Shown: one piece after another, positions 49,317 through 56,959 of the stretch
Layout of the letters: each line of letters begins with the position of its first letter
Numbering within the stretch: position 1 is the stretch's first letter
Source of the DNA: a virus
DNA: 62,042 nucleotides
Virus record (IMG/VR): IMGVR_UViG_3300042923_000331
Span: 1-62,042 of that record
Reading direction: 5' to 3' (one strand)
Position numbers and translations under genes: made by a program
The notes under the pieces: generated by a model
Told to the model about the DNA's origin: nothing
Database searches by the model: none
What the model saw: the letters and a program-made list of their open reading frames with translations, nothing else

Positions 49317-49820
49317 TTATTCACCTGCCAACATTACCGCTTTTATTATTCCGTCTTTAGTCATGGTATCGTCTACCGGTAAACCGATACTTTGTGCGTA
49401 TGCCATAACGTCCGGCTTTAACATTTTTTCTAATTTATTCTTTGTCAATTTCTCGGGTTGAGCTGGTGCGCCGTCAATAGTTGTTTTATTGGTTTCTCCC
49501 GGCGCGGCGGTGTTCTCATTGAGTGTTTGCTTGTCACCGGGTGTTTCCGTGCCGCTATTGTCATTTAAAGGCGTTTGCGGCGGTGTTATGTTGTTTTGTT
49601 CTGCGTCTGCTGGCGGAGTAATGCCGTCCGTGTCTTTATCTGCTGGCGGTGTATCCGGAGTCACTTTTATAATTTCTTTTTTCGGCTCCTCTATGCTGAC
49701 GATTCTATTCTGTTTTATTAACTTAACTGCCGCTTCCGGTGACACTACATCGTCGGGGATAATATCCCCAACGAAATAGTCTATACCACTAAAACGGCAT
49801 GGCTTCTTTGCTATAAACAT
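49317..49820 (-). CDS. Proline/threonine-rich virion-associated protein (167 aa)
   Basis: A short N-terminal fold (FSGIDYFVGDIIPDDVVSPE) joins through an unstructured P/T/D/N-rich linker to a SAP-like helical tail (KLEKMLKPDVMAYAQSIGLP). Placed right after the major capsid gene; possibly a capsid surface or DNA-contacting protein. Confidence 0.65.
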   Translation of the reverse strand: MFIAKKPCRFSGIDYFVGDIIPDDVVSPEAAVKLIKQNRIVSIEEPKKEIIKVTPDTPPADKDTDGITPPADAEQNNITPPQTPLNDNSGTETPGDKQTLNENTAAPGETNKTTIDGAPAQPEKLTKNKLEKMLKPDVMAYAQSIGLPVDDTMTKDGIIKAVMLAGE

Positions 49821-49843
49821 AAACTCATGCCCTCCTATTTATT

Positions 49844-50875
49844 TTATTTTACACACTGAGTTAAATAGCAAGCTAAATCATCGCCGGTTTTCTTCATGTC
49901 GTAAGCCATTAAGCCCTCTATGAATTCAGCGTGTGTTCCTTTTTCGCCCTCCCACTGTGACATTGCGATATATTGGCTGCCGCCTAACATGTCCCAAGCG
50001 AAAGTGTAGCCTGCAGATGGTTCGTCGATTGCTGCGCTATTTGGTGCATAGCATACTAGCATTCCTTTAGGGTCGCAAATGAAATCCATATTTGCTGCCG
50101 CGCCTAATGCTGCTTTGTTGTATGTAGAAGCTAAAACTACTACTTTTTCAACTCCGAACAACTGTGCTAATACTTGCTCATTGATTGTTGCTGGGTTTGC
50201 TGTTGAACCGGAATATTTTACTCTCTCTATAATGTCGCCATGGTTCTTTAAAGCGTTGAAAGTTTCAAAACCTAAACCGATTTTGTTTGGCTTTCTTCTG
50301 CCATTCTTTCTGATGTCAGTTATGATTCCGTCAACAACTCTTATCGGGTCGCTGTTTGCATCGTCGAATTGATAAAATTGGCTTGCTCCCGGTGTAGTTG
50401 TTACACCTGTTTGTTGATTTGTCCACACTCCAGCTTTGAAAAAGCCGTCAGCAAACAATGTATCAAGATGAAGTTTTGTCTTTTCCACAGCCGCTCTAAC
50501 TTTTGCATTTCTTGGGTCTGCTGCTCCCGGAGCTTTAGTTCTTGTATAGTTCAAAGTTGACAGCTGGTCTATACCGATAATTATTTGGTCTACTTTACAG
50601 CTGTATGTATCTTCTGTTTGTCCTAACAATGCTGGTGCTACTTTTCCAAATGCAGGTTTTCTCTGCATATCATCTCTTGCTAAGTCCTCTTTACTAAACT
50701 TATAGTAATGGCTTGAAGCAAGTTGCACCGGTACTATTGGAAACAGCTTGTCAGCTACATAGTCAGCTTCCGCTTGGAAGTATGCTATCGCTAAGTTTGT
50801 TAAGTAAATGTTTGGTTTCCATTGTCCTGTCGCAATGGATTTTTGTATCATTTCTGGTGATGTAAAATTACTCAT
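49844..50875 (-). CDS. Major capsid protein
   Basis: 343 residues, HK97-type pattern: KPNIYLTNLAIAYFQAEADY, KPAFGKVAPALLGQTEDTY, KIGLGFETFNALKNH and the final AWDMLGGSQYIAMSQWEGE. Preceded by decoration and scaffold genes in normal order. Confidence 0.9.
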   Translation of the reverse strand: MSNFTSPEMIQKSIATGQWKPNIYLTNLAIAYFQAEADYVADKLFPIVPVQLASSHYYKFSKEDLARDDMQRKPAFGKVAPALLGQTEDTYSCKVDQIIIGIDQLSTLNYTRTKAPGAADPRNAKVRAAVEKTKLHLDTLFADGFFKAGVWTNQQTGVTTTPGASQFYQFDDANSDPIRVVDGIITDIRKNGRRKPNKIGLGFETFNALKNHGDIIERVKYSGSTANPATINEQVLAQLFGVEKVVVLASTYNKAALGAAANMDFICDPKGMLVCYAPNSAAIDEPSAGYTFAWDMLGGSQYIAMSQWEGEKGTHAEFIEGLMAYDMKKTGDDLACYLTQCVK

Positions 50876-50904
50876 ATTGTTTTTCTCCTCCTATTTTGCT
50901 AAAT

Positions 50905-51291
50905 TTAAGCTGGCTTGTAGCCGGATTTTGTGATTTCGATTTTTATAATAGTTCCATCTGCTCCGGCTTGTAATGCATAGCCTAGAACGTAATTTGTTGC
51001 AATCGCTTTTACTACTTTTCCTGCTGCTGTAACTGTAAGTTCATCGCCTACAGCTACTACACCGCCTGCTTTTGCAAGACCGATATCTTTTCTTTGCACA
51101 GTTACGTCGTCGCCTATTGCTACGTCACCTGTACCCGGTATAATCACACCATAAGCTAATTCACCTGCCACTGAACATGGTACGATTTTTCCTGCTGAAA
51201 ATTTTACTGCTAAAAAGTCTGCGCCTGTTATTGCTGCGCCTGCTACTCCTGCTATTACAGGAGATTCGTTTATACTTGTTCCTAAATACAT
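50905..51291 (-). CDS. Capsid decoration protein (DUF2190-like)
   Basis: 128 residues, Gly/Ala/Val-rich beta protein: ADFLAVKFSAGKIVPCSVAG, GELAYGVIIPGTGDVAIGDD, LGYALQAGADGTIIKIE. Similar small proteins trim the capsid surface and precede the major capsid gene. Confidence 0.8.
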   Translation of the reverse strand: MYLGTSINESPVIAGVAGAAITGADFLAVKFSAGKIVPCSVAGELAYGVIIPGTGDVAIGDDVTVQRKDIGLAKAGGVVAVGDELTVTAAGKVVKAIATNYVLGYALQAGADGTIIKIEITKSGYKPA

Positions 51292-51322
51292 TTCATTTCC
51301 TCCTTATTTTCCTATGATTTTA

Positions 51323-52333
51323 TTAAAATTCTGACAAGTTAGGGTTTGTTTCGTATGCTTTTACGATTGCTTCCGCTCTTGTCAAAGTTGGAGCTGACTT
51401 CATTATTTCTGATACTGTAGCATCTAAATCTTTTCTGTCTGCGCCGGTTCTTCCTGTTCCGAGTTCTTTAAAAATTCCGCTTGTGTTAGTCATTGCGACC
51501 ATTTCGTCGTATAAAGCTATAGCGTCGTCATAAGCTGTTCCGCCGGCTTTCTTTAATTCATAAAGCTTTTTCCCTAATTCTTTTGGGTCTTTGCCTAAGA
51601 TTTCATATTTCTTTGCAATTGTTTCAAGGTTTGCAATTTCCATACTCTTCTTAATCTCGTCAAGCTCTTTTCTTGCTTCAGCTGCGTCGTCTAGTGCTTT
51701 TTTAACTTCCGGATTTAATGTTTCTTCTTTTTTTTCTTCCTCTTTTTCAGTTCCATATTTCTTTTTGATTGCTTCGATTGTTGCTTTATCCTCTGCGGAC
51801 AATTTGTTCATGTCTAACTCTGCCATAATATCTACTCCTTTTTTAATTTGATTTTTTTTCTTTGCTGGTGGTGTTTCTTCGTCGTCCTCATACTCATCTT
51901 CTAGATTTTCTTCGTCGATTTCGTCGTCCTCAAGCTCATCTTCTTCAACAGCTTTTGCAATGCTCCATGTTCCAATTTCATTCCCTACTGTTTCCGTAAA
52001 TTCTTCAAGACTTTTTTCCATTAGTTCTGCTTTTGCTTCTGCGTCAATGGTTGTGTCGCCTATTATTGACATTATGCTTTTTTGGAAAGCTTCTGTGTAT
52101 GTGTCAACTCTGTTATTTACATTAACAGTTTCTTTTTCTTTAGTTTGTTTTAATACTTTTGCTATTGCTTTGCCTATTTTAGCAAACAGCTTTTCGTCGT
52201 CCATGTCCTCTTCACCTCCTTTCAAATGGTCTGCACTTTTAAACAGCTTAATATCAGAGTCCGGGTTTGCTCCTTGCTTGCACAAATCCACGGATGTGAA
52301 TTGCATGTTTTTTAAAAGGCTTTTCTTTTTCAA
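51323..52333 (-). CDS. Scaffold / XkdF C-terminal-type protein (TTG start)
   Basis: 336 residues from TTG at 52333 behind GGGAGGTGT. The N-terminus FTSVDLCKQGANPDSDIKLF is the segment that in PBSX XkdF follows the protease. The rest is acidic and coiled (ELEDDEIDEENLEDEYEDDE). An internal AUG at MAELDMNKLSAEDK could give a shorter scaffold. Here it is separated from the protease part by about 2 kb of accessory genes. Confidence 0.75.
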   Translation of the reverse strand: MKKKSLLKNMQFTSVDLCKQGANPDSDIKLFKSADHLKGGEEDMDDEKLFAKIGKAIAKVLKQTKEKETVNVNNRVDTYTEAFQKSIMSIIGDTTIDAEAKAELMEKSLEEFTETVGNEIGTWSIAKAVEEDELEDDEIDEENLEDEYEDDEETPPAKKKNQIKKGVDIMAELDMNKLSAEDKATIEAIKKKYGTEKEEEKKEETLNPEVKKALDDAAEARKELDEIKKSMEIANLETIAKKYEILGKDPKELGKKLYELKKAGGTAYDDAIALYDEMVAMTNTSGIFKELGTGRTGADRKDLDATVSEIMKSAPTLTRAEAIVKAYETNPNLSEF

Positions 52334-52354
52334 AACTTACACCTCCCTTAAATT

Positions 52355-52377
52355 TAAAAAAGCGCTTATGCGCCTTT
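52355..52377 (-). terminator. Terminator inside the head cluster
   Basis: AAAGGCGC, loop ATAA, GCGCTTTTTT on the minus strand, between the 65-residue gene and the scaffold gene. Confidence 0.75.
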
Positions 52378-52390
52378 AATCAAAACTTTT

Positions 52391-52588
52391 TTATTCGCCT
52401 ATAGGCTTCATTTTGCTACACATCAATACAATTTCGCCCGAACCTTGGTGTCCCTGCTCATAAGTCCTTTGATGTATTTCGTTTATTGCATTTCTTATTG
52501 TTTCTTCGTCCTTACATGGGCTTTCAACCACATTAATATTTTGGTGCTTTTGGCAATTCCAACACGGATTATTAAAACTGTAACTCAT
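52391..52588 (-). CDS. Small cysteine phage protein (65 aa)
   Basis: ATG at 52588 with AAAGGTGGTAAAAA. MSYSFNNPCWNCQKHQNINV and a central helix (RNAINEIHQRTYEQGHQG). A family of short CWNC proteins near scaffold genes in Firmicutes phages. Role unknown. Confidence 0.7.
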   Translation of the reverse strand: MSYSFNNPCWNCQKHQNINVVESPCKDEETIRNAINEIHQRTYEQGHQGSGEIVLMCSKMKPIGE

Positions 52589-52638
52589 TATTTTTACCAC
52601 CTTTCTTATTTTTTATTCGTTTTGTTTTTTTATAACTT

Positions 52639-52671
52639 AAAAAGAACCTCCCTGCGTGGGTGGCTCTTTTA
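52639..52671 (-). terminator. Terminator after the HD gene
   Basis: AAAGAGCCACCC, loop, GGGAGGTTCTTT with T run; it overlaps the HD gene end. Confidence 0.75.
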
Positions 52672-53097
52672 TTGTTCAAGTATTTTTATTGCTTCTTTGT
52701 ACTTGGCTAGCCTTTTCAAATCATATTCTGTCGGGTTTGGTATCCTGTTTATGTCACTGTTATGTTTCAAGTCTGCAAGCTTAACTTTAGTTGCTAGCGT
52801 GTTTTGCTTTATGTTTTCGATGTAGTCTTTGTAATCTGTCTTTTTGTCGCGCGTAAGCTGCTTTAAGGCGTCTACGGCGATATTTGGTATACCTATTTTT
52901 ATTAAATCTTCGAATGTTATGTTGCTGTCCTCTACTACGTCATGCAAAAGAGCTACTACGGTTTCTATTTCTGTTGTCATTTCTTCTGCTACTCTGAAAA
53001 CGTGTAGAACATACGGCATGCCGCCTTTGTCTTTTTGCCCGGCGTGCGCTCTTCTTGCTATGTTGAAAGCTTTCGTTGTAAGTGGTGTTTTTATCAT
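52669..53097 (-). CDS. HD-domain (p)ppGpp hydrolase-type protein (SpoT/MESH1-like)
   Basis: 142 residues matching the hydrolase half of RelA/SpoT: RRAHAGQKDKGGMPYVLH, then ALLHDVVEDSNITFEDL, supplying the H...HD...D metal ligands and the ED motif. It hydrolyses guanosine tetra- or pentaphosphate (family knowledge). It lies one gene after a RelA/SpoT-like protein, with its own promoter at 53351-53379, an arrangement reminiscent of toxSAS toxin and HD antitoxin pairs. Confidence 0.85.
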   Translation of the reverse strand: MIKTPLTTKAFNIARRAHAGQKDKGGMPYVLHVFRVAEEMTTEIETVVALLHDVVEDSNITFEDLIKIGIPNIAVDALKQLTRDKKTDYKDYIENIKQNTLATKVKLADLKHNSDINRIPNPTEYDLKRLAKYKEAIKILEQ

Positions 53098-53324
53098 TGT
53101 TTTTCCCAGCCGTCTATAAGTTTATTTGCTCGCTCTTCTGTTATTTCGTCATAGTCCGTTGTATTTGTTGCCGCTTCGAAGAAATCATTGTCTTTGTTCC
53201 AATTTCCGGTTTTCTGTCCGTATGCGTATGCACCGAAGTCGGCGCCGCTCTCAACAATTTTTATTAAACCGGCGTATCCTTTATTTGTCAAGTCAACTTT
53301 TCCATAATATTTTATTTTACTCAT
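53094..53324 (-). CDS. Hypothetical protein co-transcribed with the HD hydrolase (76 aa)
   Basis: MSKIKYYGKVDLTNKGYAGL and an acidic C-terminus (YDEITEERANKLIDGWEK). Overlaps the HD gene by four bases; directly after the promoter at 53351-53379 with AAAGGAGAGGTG. May belong functionally with HD; unknown. Confidence 0.65.
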   Translation of the reverse strand: MSKIKYYGKVDLTNKGYAGLIKIVESGADFGAYAYGQKTGNWNKDNDFFEAATNTTDYDEITEERANKLIDGWEKQ

Positions 53325-53350
53325 TTATATCACCTCTCCTTTACACTATA

Positions 53351-53379
53351 ATCATACTTCTAGTTACCGACAAAAGCAA
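53351..53379 (-). promoter_or_regulatory. Promoter of the HD hydrolase pair
   Basis: Minus strand: -35 TTGCTT, 17-base spacer, -10 TATGAT. Upstream at about 53385-53403 lies TTTTCCAAAATGGCGAAAA, a partial copy of the class I operator. Confidence 0.65.
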
Positions 53380-53407
53380 GATATATTTTCGCCATTTTGG
53401 AAAATGT

Positions 53408-54349
53408 TTATATTGTGTCGTCAGCAAATGTTGTAAATGATTTTAAATTACCTATTCCGGCAGGCGTCGGTATGGCTTTAGCTGCAATATTCATTTCTTT
53501 TTTTAATTCCAAGTACCTTTTTTCTGTTGTTCCCGGTTTTCTTTGCTCTTCATAAAGTTTATGATTGCTCATTTTTACATCAAAGCTGGCTTTAGTATGG
53601 AATTGCAGCTCAAATTTTCTGCCATTTGGCGATATAAGCACAGTGTTAATTCCTCGATAATCTGCATTTACGTCTACTAAACTGTTTTTTACTCTAGCCA
53701 CAGTATAGCCTTTTTGTTCAAAAGACTTTAAAACATAATTCGTATTTGATAGCAAATTATCTTCGGTATCAATATATGTATATCTGTTCAAATCATTCAT
53801 TGTAGATAGTGCTTTTTGTGGCGATATTTCATGTTTTAAACACTCCTTTTCTAGCTTTTCTTTCAAGGAGTCCTCTTCTTTCAGCTTGAATTCTAGTCCC
53901 TCTAATCTTCCGCTTCCGGTACCCTCTACAACACTTTCTAATAAAGTTGTTATTTCCGGCTCGTCAGCTGTGGCTTTGTCTATAGCTTCCGGAGCTAGTT
54001 TCATTATTTGTTTGTAGTCCGGTGTAAACTTACCACCATTCTTTGCTCCGCCGGTGCCTTTACTTGAAAATCGCCCTTTTCCGTCATGGAAAGGATTGTA
54101 TTTTACTATATTGCTAAAAGTTACGGCGGAAGTCTTTTTTTTTTCGATTAATTCGCCGAATGTCGTTGCCTTATTTATTTTGTTAGAAAGCGCCCAATCT
54201 GCTATTTCTTTGAATTTCTTTGGCAGCTGCTCTATCTTATCAACTTTCATTGTGGCTTTTATAAACGCGTCTTTGACTTCCTCGCCGTATTTTTCTTCTA
54301 TGTGCGTTATCTTTTCGCCTAATTCCTCAATAACTTGTAGTTCTAACAT
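53408..54349 (-). CDS. Capsid-cluster protein with RelA/SpoT-like C-terminal domain
   Basis: 313 residues. The N-terminal ~80 residues are helical, then VKYNPFHDGKGRFSSKGTGG, the same motif as in the neighbouring protease-ART protein. The C-terminal half aligns with (p)ppGpp-synthetase-type nucleotidyltransferases: DLNRYTYIDTED, DYRGINTVLISPNG and FELQFHTKAS near residues 230-255, resembling G-Y-R-S-L-H-T and E-I-Q-x-R-T. The glutamate in FELQF is the expected catalytic position. Substrate unknown: alarmone, or tRNA end as in toxSAS. Confidence 0.6.
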   Translation of the reverse strand: MLELQVIEELGEKITHIEEKYGEEVKDAFIKATMKVDKIEQLPKKFKEIADWALSNKINKATTFGELIEKKKTSAVTFSNIVKYNPFHDGKGRFSSKGTGGAKNGGKFTPDYKQIMKLAPEAIDKATADEPEITTLLESVVEGTGSGRLEGLEFKLKEEDSLKEKLEKECLKHEISPQKALSTMNDLNRYTYIDTEDNLLSNTNYVLKSFEQKGYTVARVKNSLVDVNADYRGINTVLISPNGRKFELQFHTKASFDVKMSNHKLYEEQRKPGTTEKRYLELKKEMNIAAKAIPTPAGIGNLKSFTTFADDTI

Positions 54350-54350
54350 T

Positions 54351-55898
54351 TTAGTAAACCTCCTTTTGCACTATTAGTTTACCTCTATTTAGCGCCACAG
54401 CGTAATCTCCAGCTGCTCTTCCACCGCTAGACATACCGTTATCTATTAAAAATCCGTCATAACCTCTTAATGCTGCATATCTTCCGATATCCTTTGCAAT
54501 TTGATTAAGTCCATTTGCTGTTGGTCTGTCTATCTTGCCAGCCTTATTAGCTGCTTTTACTTTGTTTTTAAAATCAAATGCTTCTTGGGTCAATGCTGAA
54601 TGCTTCCCAATCTTAGCGTCTGCAGCAAATGCTATCCTTAGTATTGAATTTTGAGCACCACTCGCGTATGACCTCGCAACTTGAAAGCCTTTATTTGTTG
54701 TAACTCCTTTTGCTCTTCCTGTCGTTCCGGCATTTGCAATATACGAACCGTTACCATAAACGCCTAATCCAGCATAATGTTTTGCGTCGGATATAAATTC
54801 CTGCGCTTTAACGCTGCCCGGCTTATTTTTACTGTAGCTGGTTGAATGTCCTCTAAAAAACGCTTGAGCTGAAGGATTCGCTTTTAAATAAGCTATCATT
54901 TCTGCTTGCGTCTTTAATTCGGGTTTAGCATTATAACCTCTTTTTTCGTATATATCCATTAAAGCTTGGTCGCCGCCCGATTTGGTGTTATGCCAGCCGT
55001 TTGTATTCATATTATTACTGCCGTCCGGAGCATTTCCGTATTTTGCTATGTTGCTTTTTCCTATTTCGGCTGCGTCCGGCATGTATTTGTCGATATTATT
55101 TACAAATTCATCGTCGCTCATACTTCGCCAATCTATTTTTTCGCCGGCATTTTCGGGTGTGCTATATTTTGGCTTTTGAGCGTCTTTGATTTTCTTGTCT
55201 GCCGCTGCATTTTCTTCGTCTATTACCTTGTTTCTTTCTGCTAGCAGCTCGGCTCTTGTTTTACGACCCATGTTTGCATGTGCGCCACCGATTTCGTCGT
55301 CGCCATCGGCTTGTCTGCGCTTATTTTCATTTGCAATACTTCTTTTAGCTTGATTGTCGTCTTTACCCGGCGAAAAACTAACATAACCGTTACGGTTTGA
55401 AAACTTCCCAGCTCTATCATGGTACGGATTGTATTTCTCTATTATTTCACTAAATGTTTTTGCTATTCTGTTGTCAGACTTTTTCATTTCTTCGTCTACC
55501 GGTATGCGCTGTCCGGTTCCCTCTACGCTGAACATTTGATAGTCGCCTTTTTTAATCTTTTCCCATGCGCTATTGTCATTTATTTTAAATCCGACCCACC
55601 AGCCCTGCGGCAAAGTGTTTTCTTCAAGTCCCATGGCAAGTTGTTTTTCTTTAGTAAAGACCACACTCTCAACTAATTTTCCTTTAAGTCTTTTGTCCGG
55701 GTCGTGTCGTTCTCCTGTGTCTCTGAATTTTAACACATATTCATATGCAGCTTGCTCTAAATCTTCCGGCTCCACCATGTCGTCTTGATAGTCTGCTATT
55801 TGTGTTCCGTCTTTTCTTATAGCCACATTAGCCCATCCGAACACAAGCTGCTGCTCTTCATTGGTCTTTGCTATTTTAAAGTTGTTGTCGTTCTTCAT
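54351..55898 (-). CDS. XkdF-type capsid protease fused to an ADP-ribosyltransferase-like domain
   Basis: 515 residues from the ATG at 55898 (GGGAGGAGGTAAC). Residues ~1-140 match XkdF capsid proteases (FGWANVAIRKDGTQIADYQD, then PEDLEQAAYEYV). A linker with KYNPYHDRAGKFSNRNG follows. From ~340 the sequence resembles ART folds: FFRGHS, GVYGNGSYIANAG and a final YAVALNRGKLIV. Thus an assembly protein carries a possible effector tail. Transferase activity is not proven. Confidence 0.65.
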   Translation of the reverse strand: MKNDNNFKIAKTNEEQQLVFGWANVAIRKDGTQIADYQDDMVEPEDLEQAAYEYVLKFRDTGERHDPDKRLKGKLVESVVFTKEKQLAMGLEENTLPQGWWVGFKINDNSAWEKIKKGDYQMFSVEGTGQRIPVDEEMKKSDNRIAKTFSEIIEKYNPYHDRAGKFSNRNGYVSFSPGKDDNQAKRSIANENKRRQADGDDEIGGAHANMGRKTRAELLAERNKVIDEENAAADKKIKDAQKPKYSTPENAGEKIDWRSMSDDEFVNNIDKYMPDAAEIGKSNIAKYGNAPDGSNNMNTNGWHNTKSGGDQALMDIYEKRGYNAKPELKTQAEMIAYLKANPSAQAFFRGHSTSYSKNKPGSVKAQEFISDAKHYAGLGVYGNGSYIANAGTTGRAKGVTTNKGFQVARSYASGAQNSILRIAFAADAKIGKHSALTQEAFDFKNKVKAANKAGKIDRPTANGLNQIAKDIGRYAALRGYDGFLIDNGMSSGGRAAGDYAVALNRGKLIVQKEVY

Positions 55899-55913
55899 GT
55901 TACCTCCTCCCAC

Positions 55914-55940
55914 TAAAAAAAGAACCTTGCGGCTCTTTTA
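55914..55940 (-). terminator. Terminator before the protease-ART gene
   Basis: AAAAGAGCC, GCAA loop, GGTTCTTTTTTT on the minus strand. It closes the short operon 56877-55945. Confidence 0.8.
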
Positions 55941-55944
55941 GTTT

Positions 55945-56148
55945 TTATTTATAATATCCGGTTGCTAAAAAATAGTTTTTTCTTTCTATAATTTTCATTT
56001 CCTGCTCGTATTCCTCTTTGGAAATTTCGTCTATGTCGTAATTTCCATCCAACTTTTTTATTACCTCTTCTTTTTCATCTTCTGTTACGTAATAAAAGTT
56101 AGCTCCTACAGGGTTATCAGCGTATTCCATGATTCTGTAATATTTCAT
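55945..56148 (-). CDS. Hypothetical protein of the 56.9-kb accessory operon (67 aa)
   Basis: Mixed small protein (RIMEYADNPVGANFYYVTED, then EEVIKKLDGN). Last gene before a terminator. No family recognised. Confidence 0.65.
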   Translation of the reverse strand: MKYYRIMEYADNPVGANFYYVTEDEKEEVIKKLDGNYDIDEISKEEYEQEMKIIERKNYFLATGYYK

Positions 56149-56173
56149 ATTCGCTCGCTCCTCTCTCTTTCGT

Positions 56174-56563
56174 TTATATATCTATTGAAATCCTAGTTGC
56201 TATCGTTACTGTGTTTCCTGCTTTGAAAACTTGTATCCAATTTGTGAAATACTCGCCTGTGCAATCGTAAGGGCTGCTAGCTCTTCTTTCGTTGATTTCC
56301 TCGTATCTTTCATCGATTATTTTATTTAAGTTTTCTTCTGTGTCGTCAAATCGTTCTATTCGCAAGTATCCGTCGTCGTCGTTTATAATGTTTATTCTCT
56401 GCTCCTGCGCTGTCGGCATGCTGTTTCTAAGCCTTATATCGTGCTTTATTAGCTTTATGTATTTATTTATAATTTCTTTTGTTTCTGCTGGTGCGTCCGG
56501 AAAATCTTTTAAAAATTTTTCGTCGTATTTTAACGCTCTGTATAAAGCTTTTAAACTGTCCAT
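56174..56563 (-). CDS. Hypothetical protein of the 56.9-kb accessory operon (129 aa)
   Basis: Helical start (LKALYRALKYDEKFLKDFPD), charged middle and a beta end (GNTVTIATRISIDI). Overlaps the preceding gene by 13 bases. Unknown. Confidence 0.65.
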   Translation of the reverse strand: MDSLKALYRALKYDEKFLKDFPDAPAETKEIINKYIKLIKHDIRLRNSMPTAQEQRINIINDDDGYLRIERFDDTEENLNKIIDERYEEINERRASSPYDCTGEYFTNWIQVFKAGNTVTIATRISIDI

Positions 56564-56877
56564 ATTTGTTCCCCTTTAAAAAGCTCTGCTAGCTTTATTA
56601 CAGTTTCAAATTCGTCTGATTCAAAACTCATGCTGTCACCTAGTCTTATACAGGCTAATTCGTATCCTGCACCGCCTTTTGGTGGGTGGTTATCATATAT
56701 GTCTTGTATCCACCTGTATTTTGCTATTTCTACTGTTCCATCGTCATGTCTTGAAAGTGTTATTGCTGTATGCTCTATATTTCCACATTCTAGCGTTACG
56801 CACTTTCCGTCTAGTTTAGTTATACCCGGTGTATGTTTTATAATCATGTCGTAAAATTGTTTGCTTAAATTCTTCAT
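56551..56877 (-). CDS. Hypothetical protein, first gene of a class I-controlled operon (108 aa)
   Basis: Small alpha/beta protein with VTLECGNIEHTAITLSRHDD and SMSFESDEFETVIKLAELFK. First frame after the operator-promoter at 56931-56959, with AAAGGAGCGAGCG before it. Its regulation like other accessory genes, in the midst of head genes, marks it as a moron-type gene. Confidence 0.65.
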   Translation of the reverse strand: MKNLSKQFYDMIIKHTPGITKLDGKCVTLECGNIEHTAITLSRHDDGTVEIAKYRWIQDIYDNHPPKGGAGYELACIRLGDSMSFESDEFETVIKLAELFKGEQIWTV

Positions 56878-56930
56878 ATTCGCTCGCTCCTTTGCTCTCT
56901 CGTTTTATTTGTATTTCTTACTACAAGAAC

Positions 56931-56959
56931 AGCATACTCCAAAACGGAGAATAAGTCAA
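56931..56959 (-). promoter_or_regulatory. Class I operator-promoter of the 56.9-kb accessory operon
   Basis: Minus strand: -35 TTGACT, spacer TATTCTCCGTTTTGGAG (17), -10 TATGCT. The palindrome ACTCCAAAACGGAGA (plus) matches the class, though it lies between head genes. Confidence 0.78.

Noticed and set aside
53381-53405. Promoter directly over the partial operator upstream of the HD pair
   Set aside because: No -35 match and a poor -10; the better promoter is at 53351-53379.
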